Positions 24,410 through 32,987 of a stretch of DNA of 64,000 nucleotides are shown one piece after another. Source of the DNA: Flavobacterium flevense. Lineage in GTDB: Bacteria; Bacteroidota; Bacteroidia; Flavobacteriales; Flavobacteriaceae. How positions within the stretch are numbered: the stretch's first letter is position 1; each line of letters starts with the position of its first letter. The notes under the pieces were generated by a model. That model saw nothing but the letters and a program-made list of their open reading frames with translations. It was not told the DNA's origin and searched no databases. A program made the translations under genes and the position numbers. The stretch spans positions 186,001-250,000 of the forward strand of contig NZ_FRCC01000007.1 of the NCBI RefSeq assembly GCF_900142775.1, given 5' to 3'.

Positions 24410-25403
24410 CACCATATTGACGGATGATTTTGGACGTAAACACAACTATTTGCGTATTTCTTTGATAGAAAAATGCAATTTGCGTTGTACGTATTGCATG
24501 CCTGCCGAAGGAATTGCATTGACTCCTAAAAAGGAGCTGATGACAGCCGAGGAGGTTTTTGCTATTGCCCAAGCATTTGTAAATAATGGAGTTGACAAAA
24601 TAAGATTAACTGGAGGAGAACCGCTGTTGCGAAAAGATTTTCCGGAAATTATAGAAAAATTAGCGCAATTAGAAACCGAAATTTCGATAACTACAAACGG
24701 AATTCTAATTGACAGACATATTGAAGTTTTAAAGCAATTTAAAGTCAAAAAAATCAATTTGAGTCTGGATACTTTGGTTTCTGCTAAATTCAATACCATT
24801 ACACTTCGCAATCAATTCGAAAAAGTAATTGATAATTTGCATTTGCTGCTGAATAATGATTTTAAGGTAAAAGTTAATGTCGTTTTAATTAAAGGTTTTA
24901 ATGATAACGAAATCATTGATTTTATTAATTTGACGGAGTTTTTACCCATTTCGATTCGTTTTATCGAATTTATGCCTTTTGCAGGAAACCAGTGGGACAG
25001 GAGTAAAATGGTTTCTCAATCAGAAATTCTAGACCAACTTTCGGCTCATTTTTCAGAATTCAATTTGGAGAAATTAGAAGATGAAAAAAACTTCACAGCC
25101 AGAGAATTCAGGATAAAAAACTACTTGGGAAGCTTCGGAATCATTAGTTCTATTACAAATCCGTTTTGTGACGGCTGCAACAGAATTCGCCTTACGGCAA
25201 ATGGAAAAATCAAGAATTGCCTGTTTTCCAACTCAGAAACTGATTTATTGACTCCTTATCGAAATGGTGAAGCGATAGAAAATAATATAGCTTCAGCAAT
25301 TAAAAATAAGAAGAAAGTAAGAGCCGGAATGACTACGGTCGAAGAGGTGGATAATCCGGTTTTAAATCAGGACAATCGGTCGATGATTACTATTGGAGGG
25401 TAA
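24396..25403 (+). CDS. moaA: GTP 3',8-cyclase, radical SAM
   Basis: MoaA opens Mo-cofactor synthesis by rearranging GTP. The 335-residue protein has the radical-SAM cluster C-x3-C-x2-C at residues 27, 31 and 34 (C-N-L-R-C-T-Y-C), T-G-G-E-P-L at about 71-76, and a second C-terminal cluster set (P-F-C-D-G-C-N-R-I-R-L-T-A ... N-C-L-F). It ends in I-G-G, the Gly-Gly tail needed for activity. The start overlaps moaC-moaB by 14 bases; a second ATG follows immediately. A strong terminator closes the operon. Confidence 0.96.
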   Translation: MMPNNTILTDDFGRKHNYLRISLIEKCNLRCTYCMPAEGIALTPKKELMTAEEVFAIAQAFVNNGVDKIRLTGGEPLLRKDFPEIIEKLAQLETEISITTNGILIDRHIEVLKQFKVKKINLSLDTLVSAKFNTITLRNQFEKVIDNLHLLLNNDFKVKVNVVLIKGFNDNEIIDFINLTEFLPISIRFIEFMPFAGNQWDRSKMVSQSEILDQLSAHFSEFNLEKLEDEKNFTAREFRIKNYLGSFGIISSITNPFCDGCNRIRLTANGKIKNCLFSNSETDLLTPYRNGEAIENNIASAIKNKKKVRAGMTTVEEVDNPVLNQDNRSMITIGG

Positions 25404-25419
25404 ATTCGAATTAAAAATA

Positions 25420-25462
25420 AAAAAAGAAAGACTAATCCTGTTGGTTAGTCTTTCTCTTTTAT
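25420..25462 (+). terminator. Terminator of the Mo-cofactor operon
   Basis: AGAAAGACTAA (25425-25435) pairs perfectly with 25445-25455 and is followed by a T-rich tract. Confidence 0.85.
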
Positions 25463-26043
25463 AGCTATTCTTATTTTTGGATCAGCTATAATGTATTTAA
25501 CAATTGGAAACCAAATTAGATAGTTTCTCGTTTACTGTTCTTTCTTTATCTTTTTTTTACCTCTAATTACTGTTTGGAATCTCATTTTGCAATAAAAAAC
25601 CGTTGGTATAAAAAGTTTCGTTGGATTTTACGCATTCATTTTAATGATTTTTTTCATCTTGTATAGTAATCCAATTTGTTTACCGTAGGTGCTACTTTGA
25701 ATAAATTCTAACAGGCATCAGGGTTTCCCTTTTGGGCTCTTTTCTTCCGAAGTTTATATTTAGTAACGTACAAAAAAGAGTGATAAAGCTTGTTGTTTGT
25801 TTCAATATTCTTTTTTTAAGTTAATAAATCAGTGAAGAACTCTGTCGTTAGTCTGCATTGTAAATATTTCACCAATTCCATAACTAACTATGTCTAAAAT
25901 TAATAAAAAAAAGTTTTAGGCGTTAGAAAAAAAAGGATTATTTATTAAATTTTAACATTTGAATCGGATTAACGGGAGAAGGATTACTGCAATCATAATT
26001 AGAGTCGGAGATGAAGAGACAAGTGGTTACAACTATTCTTAAA
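25463..26043. other. AT-rich gap with no recognisable gene
   Basis: About 580 bases between the Mo-cofactor terminator and the end of the kinase-like gene. I see only short frames broken by stops on both strands, no repeat shared with other gaps and no clear promoter. It could be the remains of a decayed gene. Confidence 0.5.
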
Positions 26044-26887
26044 CTACTTTTCTGAGGAACGTATTTTTTCTGATTTGGAAACAATATCCTGAATAATTTG
26101 GTCTAATTCATTGCATGAAACGCTAATATTATCCATTAGAAATATTTTTTCTTCCTCTGTATTGTCGTTTTCTTTCAAAAGATTGGTTATGGCCATTAAT
26201 CGGGACAAAGGAGTTCTGACCACATGCGATTGTATCCAGGTAATTTCTTTTAAAACCTCATTTTGTATTTCGATTTTAGTAGTGTGTTTGATATTGTTTT
26301 TGAAACTTTCGTCAAGACCATTAAACAATTTAGGAACCAAGGAACAAACTAAAAAGCTCAGGAAAATAAGATTGGAAAAAACAGCAAAAAGTTCGCTTGT
26401 TTTAAAATTGATATTGTGAGGCGGAGTAAGCTCAAGATAATATAACACAATGTAAAAAACAGAGATGTAGACATTAAAAAACGCAGGAGCATATTGGTTT
26501 TTAAAAGTATAAATAAAAGTGGCTAAAAAACAGGCGGCAAGTAAATACAGTGTACTGTTTAAACCAACATAATAAATTAAAAAAGAACTTAAAATATATA
26601 CTGTACCAATAAATAAAAGTTTGCGCTGTTTTATTTTGATACCTTTTTTAATTCCTGTAAAAATTGCCATTCCCACCGATAAAATATCAACTACAACCAT
26701 CAGGTAAAGTTTTTCTTCAAAAGCCCAAATCAGTGAAGGAATCAAGGCAATGATACTTAATGGAATGATATAAATGATTAGTGTTTGAAAACATATCATC
26801 CCGCCAATATTTCAAATCTTTATGCTCTTGAGAAAGATGCAGGATGTTGTTTTTTACAGTTGAAGTGTAAGTATTCCATGTTTTCAT
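26044..26887 (-). pseudogene. Membrane histidine-kinase-like protein, frameshifted and lacking ATPase domain
   Basis: The main frame (from 26799) encodes 251 residues: about six hydrophobic segments (residues 5-157), then a dimerisation/phosphoacceptor helix with an H-box, I-T-W-I-Q-S-H-V-V-R-T-P-L-S-R, His192. No ATP-binding domain follows; the protein ends 59 residues after the His. An ATG at 26887 opens another frame (MKTWNTYTSTVKNN...LKYWRD) that matches the usual N-terminus of Flavobacterium membrane kinases of this type and runs into the main frame through a one-base shift near 26798. I infer a broken gene, unless the main frame alone is translated. Confidence 0.6.
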
Positions 26888-27101
26888 AATCACATAGTTT
26901 TTATATGTAGGAATTACTGTAAATATAAAAAAATAAGGTAATAAAATACTTATTTTGAACTGATAAATTATGGGTTAATTATTTTGTTGTGTTAATTTTG
27001 TTTTGAGGTTAGGATTCTTTTTTGAACCTAAATAAACGATTGAATAGATAAAGTGTAAAAAATGCTTTAATTTTACGCTATAATAATTTAAACCCATTAA
27101 A

Positions 27102-27932
27102 ATGGATTGGATCACTGCAAAAGAATACGAAGATATCACTTATAAAAAATGCAACGGTGTTGCCAGAATAGCGTTCAACAGACCCAATGTCAGAAACGCT
27201 TTCAGACCCAAAACTACCTCAGAACTTTTAGATGCTTTTCATGATGCTCAGGAAGACACTTCGATAGGAGTGGTATTGCTTTCTGCTGAAGGTCCAAGTA
27301 CAAAAGATGGTATTTGGTCTTTTTGTAGTGGTGGTGATCAAAAAGCACGTGGACATCAGGGTTATGTAGGGGAAGATGGTTACCATAGACTGAATATTTT
27401 AGATGTACAGCGAATGATTCGTTTTATGCCTAAAGCAGTTATTGCAGTTGTTCCCGGATGGGCTGTAGGTGGCGGACATAGTTTGCATGTAGTGTGTGAT
27501 ATGACTTTGGCAAGTAAAGAACACGCTATTTTTAAACAAACTGATGCTGATGTAACCAGTTTTGACGGCGGTTACGGATCTGCTTATCTGGCTAAAATGG
27601 TGGGACAGAAAAAAGCCCGCGAAATATTTTTTCTGGGACGTAATTATTCCGCTCAGGAAGCGTTTGAAATGGGAATGGTCAATGCAGTTGTTCCTCATGA
27701 CGAATTAGAAGCGACTGCTTACGAATGGGCTCAGGAAATTTTGGCTAAATCGCCAACATCTATCAAAATGCTGAAATTTGCAATGAATCTTACTGATGAC
27801 GGCATGGTAGGCCAACAAGTTTTTGCCGGTGAAGCTACCCGTTTAGCGTACATGACCGAAGAAGCTACGGAAGGTAGAAATGCTTTCCTGGAAAAAAGAA
27901 AGCCTAATTTTGAAAAGAAATGGTTACCATAA
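27102..27932 (+). CDS. menB: 1,4-Dihydroxy-2-naphthoyl-CoA synthase
   Basis: MenB closes the ring of o-succinylbenzoyl-CoA in menaquinone synthesis. The 276-residue crotonase-fold protein shows the MenB-specific opening (D-W-I-T-A-K-E-Y-E-D-I-T-Y), N-R-P-x-V-R-N-A-F-R-P, the oxyanion-hole segment F-C-S-G-G-D-Q-K-A-R-G, A-V-V-P-G-W-A-V-G-G-G-H-S-L, and D-A-D-V-T-S-F-D-G-G-Y-G-S with the catalytic Asp and Ser/Tyr region. The C-terminal tail K-P-N-F-E-K-K-W-L-P is typical. menA follows about 120 bases downstream. Confidence 0.97.
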   Translation: MDWITAKEYEDITYKKCNGVARIAFNRPNVRNAFRPKTTSELLDAFHDAQEDTSIGVVLLSAEGPSTKDGIWSFCSGGDQKARGHQGYVGEDGYHRLNILDVQRMIRFMPKAVIAVVPGWAVGGGHSLHVVCDMTLASKEHAIFKQTDADVTSFDGGYGSAYLAKMVGQKKAREIFFLGRNYSAQEAFEMGMVNAVVPHDELEATAYEWAQEILAKSPTSIKMLKFAMNLTDDGMVGQQVFAGEATRLAYMTEEATEGRNAFLEKRKPNFEKKWLP

Positions 27933-28056
27933 AAGGAAGTAAGAGGGTAGAAGTAAGAAGTTAGAAGTACCGCAGGAAACTAAATCGATACAATTACATC
28001 TCTAATTTCTAACCTCCTTTAATTTCTAATTTTTAAATTCTAATCTCTAACTTTAA
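27933..28056. repeat. Purine/pyrimidine low-complexity dyad between menB and menA
   Basis: A purine-rich arm (about 27935-27970, AGTAAGAAGTTAGAAGT units) faces a pyrimidine-rich arm (about 28000-28053, CTAATTTCTAACCTCC-type units). The words resemble those in the 4399-4541 element. Confidence 0.6.
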
Positions 28057-29019
28057 ATGAAACACTGGATTGAAGCCGCAAGATTGCGCACCTTACCTTT
28101 GTCTGTATCAGGAATTATAGTAGGTAGTATGTATGCTCTGGCACATCCTACCGATGAAATATTAACACCCACTGAAGTTTTTAACTGGAGGCTTTTTGGC
28201 TTTGCTATTCTAACCACTTTAGGATTGCAAATCCTTTCTAATTTTGCCAATGATTATGGCGACGGAATGAAAGGAACCGATAATGAGGATCGGGTAGGAC
28301 CCAAACGCACCATTCAAAGTGGTGTGATTACTCCTGCAGCTATGAAACGCGCTATAATTATTACTTCCTTTTTGACGTTGCTTTCGGCAATAGCTTTGAT
28401 TTATTATGCCTTTGGAGATACTAATATATATTATTCTGTCTTTTATCTTATTTTAGGAATTTTAGCGATTTTATCTGCTATTAGATATACGGTAGGGAAT
28501 ACGGCTTACGGTTATCGCGGCTATGGTGACTTATTTGTTTTTATCTTTTTCGGGCTGGTAAGTACTTTAGGAGTGAACTTTTTATATTCCAAACAAATAG
28601 ATTTTGAGTTGGTTTTACCAGCTATGGCTATTGGGTTTTTAAGCGTAGGCGTTTTAAACCTGAACAACATGCGTGATGAAGTTTCCGATAAAAAATCAGG
28701 TAAAAATACTATTGTGGTGAAAATTGGTGGAGAAAAAGCTAAAAATTACCATTATTTTTTAATTGTCAGCGCCATGGTTCTGATAATGGGATTTGCACTC
28801 ATCAGCAATTTTAAATTTGATCAATACTTATTTTTACTGGCTTATATTCCTTTAACAAATCATTTAATTACTGTTTCTAAAAATAAAGTTCCTAAGGACT
28901 TAGATCCGGAATTAAAAAAACTGGCTTTAAGTACATTCCTGCTTTCGGTTTTATTGTCGTTGTGTATGATTTACTTTTTTTCGGATATAGTTGTTAATGC
29001 GCTTTTGGGCGGAAGATAA
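28057..29019 (+). CDS. menA: 1,4-Dihydroxy-2-naphthoate polyprenyltransferase
   Basis: MenA attaches the polyprenyl chain to dihydroxynaphthoate at the inner membrane. The 320-residue UbiA-family protein has about eight to nine hydrophobic segments and both aspartate-rich motifs: N-F-A-N-D-Y-G-D-G-M-K-G-T-D at about 66-79 and N-N-M-R-D-E-V-S-D-K-K-S-G-K-N-T at about 202-217, which bind Mg-diphosphate. R-V-G-P-K-R follows motif 1 as in other MenA proteins. The menB neighbour confirms the role. Confidence 0.95.
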   Translation: MKHWIEAARLRTLPLSVSGIIVGSMYALAHPTDEILTPTEVFNWRLFGFAILTTLGLQILSNFANDYGDGMKGTDNEDRVGPKRTIQSGVITPAAMKRAIIITSFLTLLSAIALIYYAFGDTNIYYSVFYLILGILAILSAIRYTVGNTAYGYRGYGDLFVFIFFGLVSTLGVNFLYSKQIDFELVLPAMAIGFLSVGVLNLNNMRDEVSDKKSGKNTIVVKIGGEKAKNYHYFLIVSAMVLIMGFALISNFKFDQYLFLLAYIPLTNHLITVSKNKVPKDLDPELKKLALSTFLLSVLLSLCMIYFFSDIVVNALLGGR

Positions 29020-29064
29020 ACGATAGTAATTAGTAATTATTAATCATTTTTAAAAAAATAAAAT

Positions 29065-29742
29065 ATGAAAATAACTTATTATGGTCACGCTGCTTTAGGG
29101 ATTAAAGTAGGTGGAAAACATCTTATTGTAGATCCTTTTATTTCAGGAAATCCTTTAGCGGAACACATTGATATCGATACTTTAAAAGCCGATTATATTT
29201 TAGTAACTCATGCTCATGGAGATCATGTTCTGGATGTTGAAGCAATTGCGAAACGCACCAATGCAGTCATTGTTTCTAATGCAGAAATTGCAGGTTATTA
29301 TGCTGCCAAAGGATTTCAGGCACATCCTATGAATCATGGCGGAAGCTGGAATTTCGACTTTGGGAAAGTAAAATATGTCCATGCGATTCATTCGAGCACT
29401 TTCCCTGACGGAAGCTGCGGTGGTAATCCGGGTGGTTTTGTTATTGAAGGCGAGCATAAAAACATCTATATCGCCGGAGATACCGCTTTGACAATGGATA
29501 TGAAACTGATTCCAATGAGAACCAAACTGGATTTAGCCATTTTCCCAATAGGCGATAATTTCACAATGGATGTTGAAGACGCTATTCTGGCGTCTGATTT
29601 TGTGGAATGCGATAAGGTTTTGGGGTATCATTATGATACTTTCGGATACATCAAAATCGATCATAAAAAAGCCATTCAGCAGTTTTTTGATAAAGGCAAA
29701 GATTTAATGCTGCTGGAAATAGGAGATAGTATCGAATTGTAA
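29065..29742 (+). CDS. UPF0173 metal-dependent hydrolase
   Basis: The 225-residue metallo-beta-lactamase-fold protein starts MKITYYGHAALGIKVGGKHL and carries T-H-A-H-G-D-H-V-L-D at about 48-57 (metal-binding H-x-H-x-D-H), later H-A-I-H-S-S, I-A-G-D-T-A-L, and L-G-Y-H-Y-D-T-F near the end. These are typical of the UPF0173 family. Reaction and substrate are unknown. It is 45 bases after menA and may share its transcript, but a role in menaquinone synthesis is not indicated by the sequence. Confidence 0.92.
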   Translation: MKITYYGHAALGIKVGGKHLIVDPFISGNPLAEHIDIDTLKADYILVTHAHGDHVLDVEAIAKRTNAVIVSNAEIAGYYAAKGFQAHPMNHGGSWNFDFGKVKYVHAIHSSTFPDGSCGGNPGGFVIEGEHKNIYIAGDTALTMDMKLIPMRTKLDLAIFPIGDNFTMDVEDAILASDFVECDKVLGYHYDTFGYIKIDHKKAIQQFFDKGKDLMLLEIGDSIEL

Positions 29743-29763
29743 TTGTGAGGAACGTGGTAATCT

Positions 29764-29841
29764 GGAGCTATTTCCAGCTGTACGTTACAATCTCAGGCGG
29801 CGAACACCGCCACCTGAGGATTTTCACTTCCATCTGGGCTA
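29764..29841 (-). repeat. Structured intergenic element, copy 3 (reverse)
   Basis: Read on the minus strand it begins TAGCCCAGATGGAAG and ends ACAGCTGGAAATAGCTCC, the conserved flanks of the element. The middle is a GC-rich hairpin unrelated to the other copies: CTCAGG (29792-29797) pairs with 29813-29818, then one mismatch, then GGCG (29799-29802) with 29808-29811, loop AACAC. Confidence 0.8.
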
Positions 29842-29869
29842 AATTTCATCCCGTAATACAACTACATCT

Positions 29870-31069
29870 GTGAAAAAAACAATTTTTGTGCTATTCATTA
29901 GCATTTTTTACCAATCCGGTTTTGCTCAAAAAACAGGTTATTGGGATAAGGAAAGAGCAACTTATAAAGAAGTAGTTGTTTCGGCAAGAGACAGAATCAT
30001 TTTAGAAACCGATGATTTTCCTGCCGGAACAACAGAGTTGATTTATAGAATTACGCTTTTGGATGACAATCAGCAAATGGCCGGGAGCTTAGTTTCTATC
30101 CTCAAAGCCATTCCGGATCCCACAGGAATCAGTCAGGGTTCTGCCGGAGCTGTTTTTTTAATGTCTAAAATTTCAGGAGATGATAAATGCAAATATGCTG
30201 TTTTTTCTACTAATGAATTGGCTAAAAACTACAGTTCAAAAGGAGAAACTGCTGAGGCTTGCCTCGCTCAGACTACAGCGGTAAGCAAAGATGCCAAACG
30301 TCTTTCTATTGATAAATCTTCTTGTATAAAATCCGGTACAACTAAATTGTATTTTGGTTTCGAAAGTTCCAATTGGATTATGAAACAAAAAATAATTCTC
30401 GAAGTAGTGCCGTGGGTAGATGCTAAATTAAGCAGAGGCTGGACTTTAGGAAACAGAAAAAACATCATCAGTCAATGTAAAACTTCGGCTTTGGCCAGAA
30501 AAATGGCTAATTCAGATGATTTTTGCGTGTGTATTGGAGAAAAAATCCAAAAACAATATACTTTTCAAGAATTTCAAAAACTGCTGCCTATGGAGCAAAC
30601 TAAGGCGTATAAGGATTTTGGAGCGAGTTGTTTTGAAGAAACCGGAATTGCAAATACGGTTTTTAATGATTTGAGAACAAAAGCTTCCGCTGATCTTGCA
30701 AAAGGGAATTACAGTCTGGCGATAAAAAGCTATAACGAAATTATCAATCAGCAAAAAGCAACTGCTTTAGATTACGCTAATTTGGGTTATGGGTACCTGA
30801 TTACTAAACAATACGGAAAAGCCGTAAACATCCTGAAAGAAGGCGAAAAACGGGATAATACAGAGTTGTTAGTAAAACTAAACTTAGCTCACGCTTATTT
30901 ATTAAACGGCGAATATTCAAAAGCTAAAACCATCTATAAAGAATACCAAAATCAAAATGTAACAGACAGTATCAGCTGGACTCAAAAAATAAAAGACGAT
31001 TATCAGGCTTTTGCAAAAGCAGGAATTCAAAATGAGGATTTCGATAAGGTTTTGAAGTTGTTGAAGTAG
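29870..31069 (+). CDS. Secreted protein with C-terminal TPR repeats
   Basis: The 399-residue product starts at a GTG (29870) with a clear signal peptide (KKTIFVLFISIFYQSGFAQ). The first 250 residues form a domain I do not recognise, containing several cysteines (K-C-K, E-A-C-L, S-S-C-I, S-Q-C-K, D-F-C-V-C-I-G-E-K). Residues about 280-370 hold two to three tetratricopeptide repeats (A-K-G-N-Y-S-L-A-I-K-S-Y-N-E-I and G-E-Y-S-K-A-K-T-I-Y-K-E-Y), usually for protein contacts. The likely location is periplasmic or surface. The position between men genes is probably incidental. Confidence 0.75.
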   Translation: MKKTIFVLFISIFYQSGFAQKTGYWDKERATYKEVVVSARDRIILETDDFPAGTTELIYRITLLDDNQQMAGSLVSILKAIPDPTGISQGSAGAVFLMSKISGDDKCKYAVFSTNELAKNYSSKGETAEACLAQTTAVSKDAKRLSIDKSSCIKSGTTKLYFGFESSNWIMKQKIILEVVPWVDAKLSRGWTLGNRKNIISQCKTSALARKMANSDDFCVCIGEKIQKQYTFQEFQKLLPMEQTKAYKDFGASCFEETGIANTVFNDLRTKASADLAKGNYSLAIKSYNEIINQQKATALDYANLGYGYLITKQYGKAVNILKEGEKRDNTELLVKLNLAHAYLLNGEYSKAKTIYKEYQNQNVTDSISWTQKIKDDYQAFAKAGIQNEDFDKVLKLLK

Positions 31070-31152
31070 AGAAAATAGAATAAAGAAAATAGAACAAAGA
31101 GTTGGTTGTTACTATAACAATTATTTCTTTTATTTAAGATTTTAAAAATTAA

Positions 31153-31275
31153 CCATTAAGAAATTAAGTTTAGTTAAGCTTAATTCTCTTCATTTTCTTA
31201 ATGGTGAAAAAACTTAGCGAACTTTGCGAAACCTTTGCGAATCTTTGCGGTAAAATATTCCCTTTGCGGTAAAAC
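31153..31275. repeat. Inverted repeat and CTTTGCGAA tandem units before menC
   Basis: CCATTAAGAAA (31153-31163) pairs with TTTCTTAATGG (31194-31204), an 11-bp perfect inverted repeat. It is followed at 31211-31275 by repeated words (AGCGAACTTTGCGAAA, CCTTTGCGAATCTTTGCGG, CCTTTGCGGT), the inverse form of the repeat at 14801-14845. Confidence 0.65.
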
Positions 31276-31296
31276 ATTTTAGTGGTTAATAAAACA

Positions 31297-32343
31297 ATGA
31301 AAGCAACTTATCATAAATACATTCTAAATTTTAAACGACCATCGGGAACTTCCCGTGGCGTGATGACTGAAAAAGAAACCTGGTTTTTAGTCTTAGAAAA
31401 AGACGAAAAAAAAGGAATAGGTGAGTGCGGAATTCTAAGAGGTTTAAGTGCTGATGACAGACCGGATTATGAAGCCAAATTACAATGGACTTGCGCCAAT
31501 ATTCATTTAGGAAAAGAAGCGCTCTGGGATGCTTTAACAGAGTTTCCTTCGATACAGTTTGGTGTCGAAATGGCGTTTCAGTCTTTAGCGAGTGAAACCC
31601 CTTTTTTATTGTTTCCTTCTGCCTTTACTGAAGGTGAAAAAGCAATCGAAATTAACGGCTTGATCTGGATGGGAGAACCTGCTTTTATGAAGCAGCAAAT
31701 TGAAGAAAAACTAGCGCAGGGTTTTCGATGTGTCAAACTTAAAATTGGTGCTGTAGATTTTGAAAAAGAACTCGAATTATTGCGTTTTATTCGCCAACAT
31801 TTTACCGCTGAACAGGTGGAAATCAGGGTAGATGCTAATGGTGCTTTTCCTTTAAATGAAGCTTTAGTTAAATTAAATCAATTATCTGAATTTGAGTTAC
31901 ATAGTATTGAGCAGCCTGTTCAAAAAAACAACACTGACAGGATGGCAGAGCTGTGTAAAACCACTCCATTTTCTATTGCTCTGGATGAAGAGCTGATTGG
32001 TATCTTTAAATTCGAAGAAAAAGAACAATTATTACTAAAAATCAAGCCGCAATATATCATTTTGAAGCCGAGTTTTGTAGGCGGTTTTAAGGGAACAAAA
32101 GAGTGGATTTCGCTGGCTGAAAAACATCAGATTGGCTGGTGGATTACCTCTGCCTTAGAGAGCAATATTGGCTTAAATGCCATTGCACAATGGACTTTTT
32201 TACAGCATAATTTAATGCCTCAGGGATTGGGAACAGGAGCACTTTATACCAATAATTTTGATTGTCCGCTAGAAGTTTCTCAGGGAGAGTTATGGTATAA
32301 AAAAGAGCTGGACTGGAGTTTTAATTTTGATGAATTAGACTAA
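31297..32343 (+). CDS. menC: o-Succinylbenzoate synthase
   Basis: MenC dehydrates SHCHC to o-succinylbenzoate. The 348-residue enolase-superfamily protein has the capping domain (residues 1-100; F-K-R-P-S-G-T-S-R-G) and a barrel with the expected residues: C-V-K-L-K-I-G (catalytic lysine pair), V-D-A-N-G-A-F (metal Asp), H-S-I-E-Q-P (metal Glu), A-L-D-E-E-L (metal Asp), and I-L-K-P-S-F-V-G-G (catalytic Lys). The ATG at 31297 is preferred to a GTG at 31282. Together with menE, menB and menA it supplies four steps of the pathway. Confidence 0.93.
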   Translation: MKATYHKYILNFKRPSGTSRGVMTEKETWFLVLEKDEKKGIGECGILRGLSADDRPDYEAKLQWTCANIHLGKEALWDALTEFPSIQFGVEMAFQSLASETPFLLFPSAFTEGEKAIEINGLIWMGEPAFMKQQIEEKLAQGFRCVKLKIGAVDFEKELELLRFIRQHFTAEQVEIRVDANGAFPLNEALVKLNQLSEFELHSIEQPVQKNNTDRMAELCKTTPFSIALDEELIGIFKFEEKEQLLLKIKPQYIILKPSFVGGFKGTKEWISLAEKHQIGWWITSALESNIGLNAIAQWTFLQHNLMPQGLGTGALYTNNFDCPLEVSQGELWYKKELDWSFNFDELD

Positions 32344-32352
32344 AAAGCTCGC

Positions 32353-32574
32353 TTAAATATCTTCTAAAATACTAATTTGGTAGCCTGAATCACGAACAAT
32401 ATTTACAATTGAATCCACATTAATAGTTCGGTTTTTGCTTTCGACTCTTAAAATATTATCACAATCTTCCAGATCAAAATTAAAGTGACAATTAGAAAAA
32501 GTTTCAGACAGCTTTTGCAAAATTAAAGCTGCCTGATTTTTACAAGTGATATTTGTGCAAAAAACTTCTATCAT
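32353..32574 (-). CDS. Small ferredoxin-fold (HMA-like) protein
   Basis: The 73-residue protein has alternating strand/helix predictions (I-E-V-F-C-T ... A-L-I-L-Q-K-L ... F-N-F-D-L-E-D ... I-V-R-D-S-G-Y-Q-I-S-I-L) like heavy-metal-associated domains, but lacks the metal-binding C-x-x-C in the loop (it has C-T-N-I-T-C). I therefore call it HMA-like in fold only. It converges on menC with nine bases between stops. Function unknown. Confidence 0.6.
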   Translation of the reverse strand: MIEVFCTNITCKNQAALILQKLSETFSNCHFNFDLEDCDNILRVESKNRTINVDSIVNIVRDSGYQISILEDI

Positions 32575-32596
32575 TTTAAACTGGATTAAACTTTTT

Positions 32597-32977
32597 TCAG
32601 GAATTCACTGAGTTAATTTTGTGATAATACACATAAGAAACCATCAAAACGCCCAATACAATAAACGGGAAAAAAGCATTAAAACCCATTCCGTCAACGG
32701 CATAATGGCTGATGGCTGCAAAAATAAAATCGAATGCGAAACCGGCATAAGCCCATTCTTTCAACCGTTTTGGAACTTGCGGAACTACTAAAGCGATAAC
32801 GCCCAGAATTTTGAATACGACTAAAGCATTCCCAAAATATTCCGGATAACCCAAATGTCTGATTCCTTCTTTTGCCATTTCTGATTGCGAGGTTAACGCA
32901 GGCATCACGCCTTCAAATAAGAAAATAAGAATGGTTGCTGTCCAAAAAATAATTTTATTCTTTTTTGTTGTTGTCAT
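32597..32977 (-). CDS. DoxX family membrane protein
   Basis: The 126-residue protein has four hydrophobic segments and DoxX-like sequence (about residues 30-60: I-R-H-L-G-Y-P-E-Y-F-G-N-A-L-V-V-F-K-I-L-G-V-I-A-L). DoxX proteins are small inner-membrane proteins often linked to redox enzymes or stress; the exact role is unclear. The start at 32977 (MTTTKKNKI) is chosen because an earlier in-frame start lies inside the upstream gene. It probably shares a transcript with the VOC protein gene 10 bases upstream. Confidence 0.85.
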   Translation of the reverse strand: MTTTKKNKIIFWTATILIFLFEGVMPALTSQSEMAKEGIRHLGYPEYFGNALVVFKILGVIALVVPQVPKRLKEWAYAGFAFDFIFAAISHYAVDGMGFNAFFPFIVLGVLMVSYVYYHKINSVNS

Positions 32978-32987
32978 TTTATAATTT

